Assembly: GCA_031761405.1 (NCBI GenBank)
Contig: JASEVX010000003.1
Span: 112,783,044-112,847,043 of the forward strand
From: Serripes groenlandicus
Taxonomy: Eukaryota > Mollusca > Bivalvia > Cardiida > Cardiidae
Reading direction: 5' to 3'
Length of the DNA stretch: 64,000 bases
The position numbers and the translations under genes are program-made. The stretch's first letter is position 1, and each line of letters opens with the position of its first letter. This document shows, piece after piece, positions 40,522 through 51,848 of this stretch. The notes under the pieces are model-generated. The model saw only the letters and a list, made by a program, of their open reading frames with translations. It was not told the DNA's origin and searched no databases.

Positions 40522-42149
40522 CAGGGGTCGAATTTAGCCAGATTTTCTACTTGCATTTTTTCGTAAGTGCTATTTTTTGTTACTTGCTAAATGAAAAAAC
40601 AACTTGCATTTTTGAGTACTTGTTAGAACTTTAATTTTAAGCAACACAATGTTAACTACAATAATGCAATACACTATTATGGTCAATGTAATGTAAACAT
40701 GGCACAAAACATGCTGTGAAAAGAAGCTGTTGAGACTGTCAGATATACAGCATAGTCTAGAAACTGTTCTGGCTCCATATGGCAGAGTATGGGGTCTTTT
40801 CTGTCTTAGTCCAGACAACCACCATCTTGTCACAGCAGGTTTTGGGTCATATTCTCTAAGGGCAACATCAGCAACTTTAATTCTTATCAAAATATCAAGT
40901 ATTTCAGCACCAAGCATACACCACCAGTCAGATTATATTTTTCTCACATGATGCATTTAAGACTAAGCCAAATAACACACAGAAACATCCCCCAAATAAT
41001 ACAAATTCAGGGTGTTCTGGTGAAGATTGCATCGATAAATGAGCTTTAAGCTAATGTTCAAAAGTTAAATATGAAAAATATATACCAAAATATATATTCC
41101 AGCACTGTACAGGTGAGCCTTGAGTAAAACCAAATGAAGAAAAGTCATTTATGAAAACTGATGAGCTATTGTTTTTTAATTGGAAACGGGAATCTAGAGT
41201 ATCATTCGCGCGATCTGAGACACAATACTATAAGCGTTTAATTCTTACCCAGGGCTCTCACTAGGCTTTAATTTTATGGCGAAGTGATGCGACCTAGGGA
41301 GAAGTGATATTTCTTGTTTGTTGATCATCACGCATTGTAATCTCATCGTTTGGAATAGAACACAAATTCAACACATTAACTTAAACAATGGTGAAATAAA
41401 TCGCCGAAATATAAATAACAATTAATAAGTGGACATCTTTTAATTATTTATTTGCTGTTTACCGGTTTCTTCTTTTCGTAAAGAAGTCAGTCGCAATTAG
41501 TATCCAAAACAACGTTAATTATTTGTATCGGACAAACATACAATCTCTTTATGAGTAGAATTATATAGGTTGTTTGTTAAATTGAGGAATTGTCTTTTGA
41601 TTGGTTAATTACGAATATTATGACACCCCCATGCTACAGCATTTATTATGAAGCCCCGAAAAATATTCTGATGTGTTTTCAATTTCTCAATTATTGAAGA
41701 CGATTTTCTCATTAAACGAAGAAAAGATTTACAACCTCATTAATACTATTGAAAGGGTTAACAAATAATTTGACTTCAATCTCATTTACATCGGATACGT
41801 ATTTAATGATTTTACATGGGGCGCCATAATATTTGATATGACTATCGGTTCTTTGTTTATGCAAATTAGACGATTTTGACTGGTTTTTGATCGGTTCAAT
41901 GTCATTGTGTTAGTTAAATGATTTGTTCCTCAGCTTTAAACGTATATATACACACTCAGATGTCAAATATTACTGTTTATTGCGCTAGCGACACGATAAC
42001 TATTGCATGCATACCCGTTAGTGTTTGTTTTGAGATTTTGTTTTGTAAATAAGGGACTCGCGATTTTTAGCAAGTTGATTTTTTATCAGGTCGCTATCAG
42101 CAAAACTGACTCGCATTTAGCGAGTATGCGAGCTTAAATTCGAGCCCTG
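40522..42149. mobile_element. hAT-like element, 1628 bp
   Basis: TIRs are CAGGGGTCGAATTTA (40522-40536) and TAAATTCGAGCCCTG (42135-42149), 15 bp with one mismatch. TAAAGG flanks both sides (40516-40521, 42150-42155), and removing the element with one copy restores the array (GGCTAAAGGTAAAGATAC). The CAGGG ends are hAT-like, but the duplication reads as 6 bp, not the usual 8. No intact transposase: the 115-codon minus-strand ORF at 40570-40917 shows no domain I recognise. CAGGGCTCTCACTAGG at 41250 may be the end of a second, nested element. Confidence 0.8.
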
Positions 42150-42510
42150 TAAAGGTAAAGATACTTATAAATTTAGGCTAAAAGTAAAGATACTTTCGAA
42201 ATAGGTTAACAGTTATGATACTTATAAAATAGGCTAAAAGTAAAGATACATATGTACTTATAAAATAGGCTAACAGTTATGATACTTATAAAATATGCTA
42301 AAAGTAAAGAAACATTATGTACTTATAAAATAGGCTAACAGTAAAGATACTAATAAAAATAGGCTAACAGTAAAGGTACTTATAAATAAAATAGGCTAAA
42401 AGTAAAGATACAATTACTTATAAAATAAGCTAACAGTAAAGATACTAATAAAATAGGCTAAAAGTAAAGATACATGTACTTATAAAATAGGCTACACATA
42501 ATGATAATGA

Positions 42511-43016
42511 TCAGACTGCATGAATTGTAAGGATGAACTGGATCCTCCTTCTTGGTTAAACTTGATCAATGTTATGTTTAGATAATTAAACAGCAAAACC
42601 TGAGGTATTTTGGTCCTCATAAAACAGGCTATAAGTAATGATACTTATGGCTTTAGCAGTAATAAACTAATGGCTTATTTGCATTTTATTGTTTAAACAA
42701 AAGGCAAAAATGACAAAATTAGTGCAAGCCAGGAGACTTTTATGTGCTATTTGGAGTGAATAAGCGTAACACGATGTTTAGTTTTACTTTTGACAAGAAA
42801 GAGCTAAGAACAAGAAAGCTTTCCACTTTAACATTTAAAAACTTTATGTTGATTTTTTTTTTTTACTATGTTTTTAGATTTGTCTTCTTTGAAATCATAA
42901 TACATGTCTAGGAAATTAAACATTTTAAACTGGAATTAAAATAAACATGATGGTTGCTTTCAAGCAGTTTCTCCTATTCCCAAACAGTCTTCAAATTAAA
43001 CTCACCTGCATAGGTG
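42511..43016. other. Non-coding stretch
   Basis: Contains the lone array unit at 42617-42650 and a T-run near 42855-42864. No gene. Confidence 0.4.
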
Positions 43017-43150
43017 TTAACAGTTTCCCACATGCAGCACATCTTCTACAGACTACTTTGAACAAATATTGAAACTCTGTAAAGGTATAAGTGTAACTAT
43101 TGAATAGATTTGAAAACATTCTGATAAAAGGAAAAATTGAAGAAACTCCA
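43017..43150 (+). mobile_element. TM1 MITE, left half
   Basis: TTAACAGTTTCCCACATGCA, CATCTTCTACAGACTACTTT, TTTGAAAACATTCTGATAAA. The right half is absent. Confidence 0.65.
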
Positions 43151-43237
43151 CCAGCTACCGAGACATGAATTTAAGAATTGTACTTTTAGACCTTTTTGAT
43201 GTTTATAACTTTTTCCTCAGATGTTTGCAAAACAGAC

Positions 43238-43440
43238 AACCCTTTCCCTTATATATACGCTTGCTTACACCTTTGCAGCAGACGACTTTTGAAAACTGTG
43301 TGGCAAATTGAGAAATTACTCATGATGAGCAATTTCTCCATTCGCCACAATGTTTTTAACTCTACTTTCATAATAGTTCCATAATTGTGTGGGTATGTTT
43401 CCAAAGTCATCTGCTGCAGTTTTGGTAAAAGTAAAAAATA
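43238..43440 (-). mobile_element. TM1 MITE, older variant
   Basis: CAACCCTTTCCCTTATATAT, TTTGCAGCAGACGACTTTTG, core ACTCATGATGAGC, CCAAAGTCATCTGCTGCAG. The right TIR is decayed. Confidence 0.75.
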
Positions 43441-43461
43441 CAAACCACTCACAGAAACATA

Positions 43462-43669
43462 TTAACCCTTTCAAATGCTCATTATGGTTCAATTGGACAT
43501 GTCCATGCAGTTTTGCAATTGGAATAGTCCATAGACAATTCAAGGAATATCAAGACTGAAAAGTTGAGTTCTTCAGCAAAGACTATAATAGAGCCTCAGG
43601 TCAATCGGCTGTCATAATACTGGTGGCAGACGTTTCACTAAAAATTGGTTCAACCAGTCAAAGGGTTAA
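43462..43669 (+). mobile_element. TM2 MITE, best-preserved copy
   Basis: 208 bp, starts TTAACCCTTTCAAATGC and ends CAGTCAAAGGGTTAA, so TTAA plus a CCCTTTGA-like TIR at both ends. Inside are GGACATGTCCATG, AGACAATTCAAGGAATATCA, ATAGAGCCTCAGGTCAATCG, ATACTGGTGGCAGACG. It is the same superfamily type as TM1 but unrelated inside. Not coding. Confidence 0.85.
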
Positions 43670-44050
43670 TTTCTGCCAATCCAGTATAGCCCCTAAATTA
43701 ATCATAAACATTTGTACATATTTTAAGGGGATTTCATATTTATATACATGTAGTCAATTACAAAGAACACATGTTTTTGGATTCCGCTCTGTTCTTGTTC
43801 ACATGGAAACCTGAGAGTGTGCTACTGTGGAACCCTTACTCTCCAGAATGGAGTGGAATAATGGCCCAGTGCTCAAAACTCTTCAAGATACAGACAATTT
43901 GTTGTCAACATTGGGAAAAAACCGAAGAATTAATCAAGACGATCTTTTTTCCTTTTACCACAATGTTTTCAACTTGTTATCAAAATGATATTTTGAGGGA
44001 TATATTTATTTAAACCCTTTTGAAGCAAAGGACTTAAAAAAAACATGTTT
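43670..44050. other. Non-coding stretch
   Basis: A TM1 core trace (CCTTTTACCACAATGTTTTC) lies at 43952-43971. Nothing else is recognised. Confidence 0.4.
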
Positions 44051-44276
44051 TTAACTCTTTCACACATAAAAGGAATCTGCAGCAGACGACTGAAAACATT
44101 TAGGCAGAAACAGGGGATGCACCTGTAAATTAATGTAAATTTATTGATTGGAGTTGAAAACTGGTGGCAAATGAGGGAATTGCTCATAATGAGCAATTTC
44201 TCCTTTTGCCACAATGTTTTCAAATGTTGTGCTCTGCAGAGGCATCAGAAAGGTTCTGTATGTGTGAAAGGGATAA
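44051..44276 (+). mobile_element. TM1 MITE, older variant
   Basis: TTAACTCTTTCACACATAAA, TCTGCAGCAGACGACTG, core GCTCATAATGAGC, CACAATGTTTTCAAATGTTG, CTCTGCAGAGGCATCAG, and the end GTGTGAAAGGGATAA. Full length. Confidence 0.82.
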
Positions 44277-44403
44277 AATGGTTAAAAAAATATGTGTAAA
44301 ATGTGATGTATGGATAGCTGCCACCATGGTAGAAGCAGACATAATTATTTGCACTATCTGTACTGGTTTGGGAGCTGCCTATGAACCACCTTGTAAAAAG
44401 CCT

Positions 44404-44670
44404 TTAGCCCCTTCCCACTTGCAGATGCATTTTGACTTTTGGAAACATAGTGGCTCATGATGAGCAGTTATTCCATTTGTCATTATGTTTTTAACTCAGC
44501 ACTGGGCAGTGGACGCCTTAAAAAAACATCAATGCAAATATATAGAAAATGTCCATAAATGAAAATGAAATTACAGAATAGAATTGAAAACATTGTTGTT
44601 AATGGAGAAATTGCTCATTATATTGTTACAATGTTTTCAAATACAGTCTGCTACATGCAGATACATCAAA
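44404..44670. mobile_element. TM1 MITEs, two overlapping degenerate copies
   Basis: First: TAGCCCCTTCCCACTTGCAG, GCTCATGATGAGC, CATTATGTTTTTAAC. Second: CAGTGGACGCCTTAAAAA, ATAGAAAATGTCCATAAAT, GAAAACATTGTTG, CAATGTTTTCAAATACAGTC. Ends are largely lost. Confidence 0.6.
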
Positions 44671-44853
44671 AACAAATCTAAATATCACATAAAGAGGTAT
44701 TCAGGGTTCATCTAGCAGGTACCTGCTTCGATGCCTATGAATGTTACAGGTTAATATGGAGCACTTGTTTATCACGGGAAGTGAGAACCACTGTAACCAG
44801 ACTAGTTCTGTTTTACAATTATTTTGATAAATCGGGATATTCATCCCCTTTTT

Positions 44854-46757
44854 AGATCACCTAGAGCCAAAGGCTCAAGGTGAGCTATTCTGATCACTTT
44901 TTGTCCGTCGTCCGTCGTCCGTCGTCCGTCCGTCCGGCGTTAACTTTTAGCTTTAAACATCATCTCCTCCCAAACTCCAAGGACAATTTCCGTGAAACAT
45001 CACAGGACTGTTCCTCTGGTTGGCCTCTTTCAAAGTTGTTCAAAGATTTAAATTCCATTGAGAACTTTGGTTGCTGCGGCATCAGAAAGGGGACAAAATG
45101 TCCAAACTTTAAAAATCTTCTCCTCCGAATCTGCATGTCAGATTCAAATATAATTTGGTAGAAATGTTCCTTGGGTGACCCTCTATAAAAAATGTTCAAG
45201 CCATACTGATTGGGCGAAAAACATGGCAGTCAGGCGGCATCAAAAAAGGGGCAAAATGACAAAATTTGAAAATTCCATTTTTATGAAAGTGCTTGTCTGA
45301 TTTTAAGAAAATATAATACGAATCTTACTGTAATGATCCTCTATTTAATTTGTTTAAGCCGTTTTGATTGGTTACACAATCATAGCAACCAGGCGTCATC
45401 ACAAAAGGGGTAAATTGAACTTTTAGCTACAAATGACAACCAACTCCTACCATTCCAATAGAACAATTTCCACAAAACATCACAGGAATGTTCCTTTGGT
45501 GGTCCTCTTTCAAAATTGTTCAAAGATTAAAATTCCAATGAGAACTTTGGTTGCTGCGGTATCAGAAAAGGGGACAAAATGTCCAAACTTTAAAAATCTT
45601 CTCCTCCGAATCTGCTCGTCAGATTCAAATATAATTTGGTAGAAATGTTCCTTGGGTGACCCTCTATAAAAATTGTTCAAGCCATACTGATTGGGCGAAA
45701 AACATGGCAGTCAGGCGGCATCAAAAAAGGGGCAAAATGACAGAATTTGAAAATTCCATTTTTATGAAAGTGCTTGTCTGATTTTAAGAAAATATAATAT
45801 GAATCTTACTGTAATGATCCTCTATTTAATTTGATTAAGGCGTTTTGATTGGTTACACAATCATAGCAACCAGGCGTCATCTCAAAAGGGGTAAATTGAA
45901 CTTTTAGCTACAAATGACAACCAACTCCTACCATTCCAATAGACCAATTTCCACAAAACATCACAGGAATGTTCCTTTGGTGGTCCTCTTTCAAAATTGT
46001 TCAAAGATTAAAATTCCAATGAGAACTTTGGTTGCTGCGGCATCAGAAAGGGGACAAAATGTCCAAACTTTAAAAATCTTCTCCTCCGAATCTGCCTGTC
46101 AGATTCAAATATAATTTGGTAGAAATGTTCCTTGGGTGACCCTCTATAAAAATTGTTCAAGCCATACTGTTTGGTCGAAAAACATGGCAGTCAGGCGGCA
46201 TCAGAAAAGGGGCAAAATGACAAAATTTGAAAATTCCATTTTTATGAAAGTGTTTGTCTGATTTTAAGAAAATATAATACGAATCAAGAATGTTCCTTTG
46301 GTGGTCCTCTTTCAAAATTGTTCAAAGATTTAAATTCCATTGATAACTTTGGTTGCTGCGGCATCAGAAAGTGAGAAAAATACCCAAATTTTAAAATCCT
46401 TTTCCTCCATAATCTACTTGTGCGATTGCAAGATAATTTGGTAGAAATGTTCCTTAAGTGACCCTCTAAATAAACTGTTGAAGCCATATTGATTTCGTTA
46501 ATAAAACAGGGCAGCAAGGCGGCATCAGAAAAGGTGCAAAATGACAAAAACTTTATAATTCCATTCTTATTAAAGTTCTTGTTAGATTTCAAGATATAAA
46601 TGGCCTTTACTGATAAGCTGTTTCTTGAGAAGTGTCCACTCCTTTGCAGTTTCATTTACACTCCCTGATAACATTTTCCCAGATATTTGCAGTTAAATAT
46701 TTGCTACTAATTTACTATCAATTAGGTGATCGATTTAGGGCCATCTTGGCCCTCTTG
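44854..46757. repeat. AC element, copy 2, with about 480-bp tandem core
   Basis: Starts AGATCACCTAGAGCC after a T-run and ends AGGTGATCGATTTAGGGCC...GGCCCTCTTG before TT, the same ends as 22120-23572 with matching changes (GATCACCT/AGGTGATC) in both inverted ends. A CCGTCGT microsatellite lies at 44904-44938. The core is three full and one partial unit near 480 bp, starting about 44946, 45422, 45903 and 46286, each with TTTAAAAATCTTCTCCTCC and CATGGCAGTCAGGCGGCATC. ORFs in it are readings of the core. Confidence 0.85.
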
Positions 46758-46887
46758 TTCTTCATCATGATTCATGATTGGTTAATTAAGTTGTTACAAC
46801 TGTAAGGCCACCTAATTCTCACATTTCTTTTATGATTGACTAAAGGCAGCAAAACGTTTTGTTTTTAATACTAATCTGAAACAGCTG

Positions 46888-47187
46888 ATTGATTGATTGA
46901 TTGGGGCTAATTAGCACTGTTTTCAACAATCTTTCAGTCATATCATGGTGTCCAGTTCACCTATTTGTGTTTCCTAGTTTTCTCAAACTAGTACTCCACA
47001 CAATAAACTTTCAAAGAAACTGGCTGCTTTTCCACATAGACTGTTAGCCCATTTGTGAAAGACGAATGACGCTTGTCACAGTGACTTTTATCAAACGTCT
47101 GAAAGAATGTTCGCTTAGCTGTGATTCAAACTCATCACCCCTGGATTGACAGTCAGCATGACTGAACTATTGAGGCTCGGCATCTGA
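46888..47187 (-). mobile_element. SINE-2 copy
   Basis: Minus-strand SINE-2: tail GATTGATTGATTGATTGGGG, AACTGGCTGCTTTTCCACAT, GACGAATGACGCTTGTCA, GATTCAAACTC (B box) and GAGGCTCGG head. Near-matching flanks ATCTGAAACAG (46874-) and ATCTGAGATAG (47181-) may be an 11-bp target duplication that has since diverged. Confidence 0.85.
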
Positions 47188-47367
47188 GATAGCAAAGGAT
47201 CTTTGCATCAACACAAAAATGATGGTAGGAACAGATTCTGACGAAATAATTGAAGAATTATTCTGCAGTAGTTCCACGCTTGCTTACATGGATTCAAATG
47301 AACCTGGGAATTAAACCTGGGTGTTCAAATATTTGATGTCTGGAGCCTGCATATCCTTTGTTCAACT

Positions 47368-47575
47368 TTAACCCTTTCCCACTTACAGATGCTTTTTGAC
47401 ACATCACCAGCAGATGACTTATGAAGACGGGAGTAATTGCTTGAAGGAGCAAATTCTCTCAAGTTAATTCTCCTCGTGTCAAAATGTTGTCAACTATGTT
47501 TCAAGATCATAATACCACTCTTCGAGACATAGAACTTTGTTTGTCAAAAACAGATGACTTTTAAAATATCAAATC
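47368..47575 (-). mobile_element. TM1 MITE, degenerate
   Basis: TTAACCCTTTCCCACTTACA, CCAGCAGATGACTTATGAA, TTAATTCTCCTCGTGTCAAA, CAGATGACTTTTAAAA. The right TIR is not found. Confidence 0.6.
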
Positions 47576-48369
47576 AGGTAAACAGTTAAATAAAAAACAG
47601 TTTTCTTGAATAATTTTTTCTGAAAATAATTAATTAAATAGGGTACTTTAACAGTTTTACTTCAATGAAAAAGAAAAAGATGCAAGAAAATAGAGTTACT
47701 ATACAAATTTTAGTGATAGATACTTTCATCCCTTGGTTAGAGAACTAATTAGACCATTGGACCACACCGTAGTTATGTAAATTGGACAGTGTTGCCCGTT
47801 TGCCATCTCAGTATACTTGCATGGCATTTTAAATGCCTTAATTATTTTATGAAATTAAAAGTGATATATCAATAGTAGCCTTGTTTTGGGTTTCACATAT
47901 CACCATGTAGAATTTCTTGGATGGAAATATGTGGGTATGAGATCATATATTAAGCATCAGGTGAAAAGTGCTGACTAAATCTCTGAATGTCGGTTTCATT
48001 GTGATGTAGCTAAATAATTATCTGTTAAGCCCGATATGCAATTTTGACCACAGTTATGGTTTCATTTGCCTAAGTGATGTATTCTGACTTTCAGAATGAT
48101 GTTTTCAGTGTGAGAAGGAATGATCTTAACTATCCTATGAAGTAATGGATTTACCAAAAACTAAATGAAATGTAAACAGTGAATTCATTAAAATTGGGTG
48201 TAACAACTAGTCCTGTTTGCTAGACATGTTTAAAGACAGTTTAGAAATCAGTAAAAATGGCATGGGATGTTTTTTCACTGCTGAAAGTGTAATTATAAAA
48301 GATAATTTTGAAAAGTATAATAAGATAAAAACTTGTGAACCACGTCCATTGAAAAGGGGGATCTTAATG
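47576..48369. other. Non-coding stretch
   Basis: No gene, array or mobile element is recognised. Confidence 0.4.
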
Positions 48370-49400
48370 CACCCACTATGGGCATCACATAGTTGGTGTG
48401 CCAAATTGTCAATATCCTAGTTGTTCTGCTATATTTGCATCAAATAATATATTGGTGCCCTTTTGGCATCACATGTTATGATGTGCCCTTTTGTTTTCAC
48501 ATACATTGGTGTGTTCTTTTGGCATCACATAAATTGGTGTGCATTTTTGGCATCACATGTATTGATGGATGTGCCCTTTTGTTTTCACATACATTGGTGT
48601 GTTCTTTTGGCATCACATGAATTGATGTGCACTTTTGGCATTACATAAATTGGTGTTTCCATTTGACATTACATACAATTGATGTGCCCTATTGGTATCA
48701 CATAAATTGGTGTTCCCTATTCAAAACACAAAACTTGGTGTATCCATTTGGCATCACATAAATTGATGTATCCTATTGACATCATATATATATATTTGAC
48801 ATTACATAAATTGGTGTGTCCATTTGACAACAAACCATAAATTGATGTGTCCTATTGGCATCACATAAATTGATGTGCAATATTGGCATCACATATATAG
48901 GTGTGCTCATTTGGCATCACATACATTGGTGTATCCATTTTGCATCAAATAAGTTGGTGTGCCCTATTAGCATCACCTGTATTGGTGTGCTCTCTTTGCA
49001 TCACATAAATTGGTGTTCCCTATTTGAATCATAAATATTGGTATACCCTTTCTGCATCACATAAATTGGTGTGTCCATTTGGCATTACATACATTAGTGT
49101 GCCTGTTTGTGTGAAGTGCGCTATTGGTATCACATTACTCAGTGTATCCTTTCTGCATCACATAAATTGGTATCACATACTTTATGTGCCCCTTTTAGCA
49201 TCACATGAATTGTTGTGCCCTATTTGCATCCCATTAACTGTTGTGTTCAATTGGCATCACATAAATTGATGTTCCCTTTTGGCATCACATCAATTGGTGT
49301 GTCCTTTTGGCATCACATAAACTGGTGTGTCCATTTAGCACCACATAAATTGATGTTCCCCATTTGCATCACATAATTTGGTGTGTTCTTTTCACAAAAT
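48370..49400. repeat. 28-bp minisatellite array
   Basis: Around 35 units of GGCATCACATAAATTGGTGT followed by GCCCTTTT-type sequence, with much point variation and some short units. The plus-strand ORFs give low-complexity readings rich in HINW/CPFGIT and are not proteins. Confidence 0.92.
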
Positions 49401-49599
49401 GTTATGGTCTTCATGAAATGTTTGACATTAATAAGGCTAAGATATTACTCCGCCATGTAGGCTGTAAATTGTCTATGTTGTATCTTCAAACAGATCTCGA
49501 AACAAGTCTGAAAGACTAGTAAATTGTGTTTGAGTGTGTATGATTGCTGAAATGCTCATTTGACCTGTCTGAATGAAAAGAACGTTTTTTGACAGTTAT

Positions 49600-49740
49600 A
49601 TGTAGAATTTTAGTCAGCATTTGCAGCACATCATGCCATTTAAAAATGTTGTGGTAATAGGTGAAATTGCCTTTGACATTGAGCAACTTCTCCGTTTGCC
49701 ACAAGATTTCCAACCCTTTTTCAAGAATTATACTTTCATT
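49600..49740 (-). mobile_element. TM1 MITE, degenerate
   Basis: TTTGCAGCACATCATGCC, TGTTGTGGTAATAGGTGAAA, CATTGAGCAACTTCTCCG. Confidence 0.5.
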
Positions 49741-49798
49741 TAATAAAAAAGAAATTGCCTTTATTGTGCAGATATGAATGGAAATATCGACTTCCTTT

Positions 49799-49953
49799 CA
49801 AACCTTTCACATATGCAATAAATTTGCAGCAGATGACTTTGAAAACATCTGGACAAAACTGTCAGAAACCTCTGCAAGTGGAACTGTTATTATTTAATAC
49901 AGTTGAAAATAATGCAGCACATCAGACAATGTAGGTATGTTGGAAAGGATTAA
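49799..49953 (+). mobile_element. TM1 MITE, internally deleted
   Basis: AAACCTTTCACATATGCAAT, TTTGCAGCAGATGACTTTG, CAGTTGAAAATAATGCAGC, and the end TATGTTGGAAAGGATTAA. Confidence 0.7.
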
Positions 49954-50084
49954 TTTAGAAATTGTCCAAAACAATTAACTTACGACATCCATGACCTGTC
50001 TCAGTATATTTCTGTTATTTGTCAAGACTTTGCATTCTTTCCTTGCCAGATTTTTATCAAGAAAATTCTGAAAGTGTCTGTTAA

Positions 50085-50240
50085 CATCTAAGCCAAAAAT
50101 ATGAAAATATCTTTAGATGAAGACAATAATGATTGAGTAGAGCTGAAAATATTGTGGCCAAATGTGAAATTTCTTTTTACAAGTAAGTTTTCCTTTTTCC
50201 ACAATTTGTTCAGAGGTTGTTTGCTGATAATGAATATGAA
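50085..50240 (+). mobile_element. TM1 MITE, degenerate
   Basis: AAAAATATGAAAATATC, AGAGCTGAAAATATTGTGGC, TTTTTCCACAATTTGTTC, GTTGTTTGCTGATAATG. Termini lost. Confidence 0.45.
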
Positions 50241-50291
50241 AAGTCAAAAGTTGAAGAAGTATGTACCAAAACAAAAAGTATTTATACTATT

Positions 50292-50393
50292 TGATCTGTA
50301 TCATCATTTAGAATGTAACCAGATCGATCTGTATTATCATTTAGAATGTAACCAGATAGATCTGCATCATCATTTGAATGTAACCAGACTTGA
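50292..50393. repeat. Short tandem repeat, about 33-bp unit, three copies
   Basis: GATCTGTATCATCATTTAG with AATGTAACCAGAT repeated three times, the last shortened. Confidence 0.85.
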
Positions 50394-50740
50394 TAATTTG
50401 TGTTGCTTTTTTGTGTGCATTTATTGAGTATTATCCAAGATATCCCAATTTTAGAATCGGTTCAATGGCATTACAGTTCTGTTTTGTGGTTTCAAAGGAT
50501 TATTTACAAATTATTATGTGCCGTAGCCAAACATTCTAAATGAACCATTTAGTACAATGAAGATAAAATTAGAAAATTGAATTAGGAAGATCTTCTTGCT
50601 TTTCTTTACATCATTGTGGAGCTCATGATAAACCAAAATACAGTCAAACCTGTGCTAAAAAACACCTTTGAATAGCAATTTCCTGTCTATAGCAACCACA
50701 CTTTAAAGTTACACAAATTCTCATTTACTGCATAGTCGAG
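50394..50740. other. Non-coding stretch
   Basis: No gene or repeat is recognised. Confidence 0.4.
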
Positions 50741-51028
50741 TCCCAGTAGCTCAGTTGGTAACGACGCGGGCTGTCAATCCAGGGCTTGTGAGTTTGAATC
50801 CCGGTTCACCCAACTTTCTTTCAGACGTTTGACAAAAGTCATTGCGACATGCGTCAATCGTCTTCCACCAATGGGCCAAGTCTGTTTTGAAAAGCAGCCA
50901 GTTGCTTGGGAAGATTGTTGTGTGGATTACTGGTGTGCGAAAACCAGGAAACATATGAGCAGATGAACTGGCTGCCGTGATATGACTGAAAAATTGTTGA
51001 AAACGGCGTTAAACCCCAATCAATCAAT
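50741..51028 (+). mobile_element. SINE-2 copy, complete
   Basis: Best full SINE-2. The tRNA-like head CCCAGTAGCTCAGTTGGTAA has an intact A box, GACGCGGGCTGTCAATCC occupies the anticodon-arm position with GTC (aspartate-like), and the B box is GAGTTTGAATCCCGG. The body has CATGCGTCAATCGTCTTCC, AGCAGCCAGTTGCTTGGGAA, GAACTGGCTGCCGTGATATG and AAAACGGCGTTAAACC, with the tail CAATCAATCAAT. No CCA-type 3' processing context, and the body is fused, so it is not a tRNA gene. It is oriented opposite to the copies at 46888 and 60356. Confidence 0.9.
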
Positions 51029-51848
51029 ATACACAGGTACCACTGTACCTGATGTGCTAAGCTTTGAAAGTATCTTACAAGAGAAAGTTGATGCAAGGCA
51101 TCAATGTCGCCGGAAAAGACTGCATTGATTTATTTATGTATTCTTGACTTTCCTCAGTCTATTCAAACATTTGCTTATAAATTTTATATTCATACCTATA
51201 CATTAGTGTATCTATAAAAAATTAACGAAATGTGTACACATTTATCTTGGCTTAAATTTAATTTTGCTGTTGTTACTTATTTAAATAATAGTATTCATTC
51301 ATATAATTTCAATGTTTGTCAATCTTATTCGAATCACAAGGTAAATATCCTGGTATTGCTTTAAAGGGAGGTAATTTGAAGAAAACAAAAGTCTTCAAAA
51401 GGAGAAATATATCAGCATTACCGTCTACAGTTTAAATTGTTCTATTGTTTGTGGATTTAAAAATGTTCTTTTTTTCTTATTTCTACATGTACAACGAAAT
51501 ATTGCGGCTTCTCTTTGACGCTTTGCGTCAAACATTCGTCTTGTACTTGTCTAAAATAAAATAATATCACTCGCTTTTTCATATCGAAATGCGCATGCGC
51601 GAAAATCGATGTTAAAGGTCACGAAACTACACAACAGAATAGGGTCTATATTTAGCTTAGAAACAGTTCCTACTTTAGATATTCATGGATTAACATTATT
51701 AAATGAATTCTACACAAATCAAGACATCTCTTTGAACATGAAAACAACATTTAGTAAGTTAAAATTGCTATTAAAATGAGAATCCGAAATTGACCTCAAT
51801 GATGACACATAAGAGTCTGCATTAGGGGGTGTTGGTTCACGTCTTGAA
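51029..51848. other. Low-copy stretch with CpG-containing palindromes
   Basis: Contains a perfect inverted repeat, TTTGACGC and GCGTCAAA around TTT (51514-51532), and TGCGCATGCGCG (51590-51601), an NRF-1-like site, followed by AAAGGTCACG. No ORF with a known domain. It may belong to the Helitron-like element that ends at 52104. Confidence 0.4.

Larger units (their letters stand above)
39640..42510. repeat. 28-bp minisatellite array carrying three transposon insertions
   Basis: The unit is AGGCTAAAAGTAAAGATACT followed by TATAAAAT, with frequent small changes (ACAGTAAAG, AAAGTAATG). Array segments are 39640-39908, 40200-40321, 40477-40521 and 42150-42510, separated by the Harbinger-like, TM1 and hAT-like elements listed separately. 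A lone unit recurs at 42617-42650. Because the unit is known, the empty sites can be read. Confidence 0.9.

Noticed and set aside
40570..40917. 115-codon minus-strand ORF as a hAT transposase remnant
   Set aside because: It lies in the hAT-like element, but I see no dimerisation domain, zinc finger or catalytic motif that would support it.
44880..46655. ORFs in the AC element as a transposase or Rep protein
   Set aside because: The same short frames recur in each tandem core unit and carry no motif of either.
48393..49269. Histidine- and tryptophan-rich ORFs
   Set aside because: They are translations of the 28-bp array and shift frame between units.
48370..49400. A CRISPR array
   Set aside because: The repeats are contiguous with no unique spacers, and the setting is a eukaryotic genome.
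50747..50820. A tRNA-Asp gene
   Set aside because: The GTC anticodon position is present, but this is the head of a complete SINE-2 with body and AATC tail.
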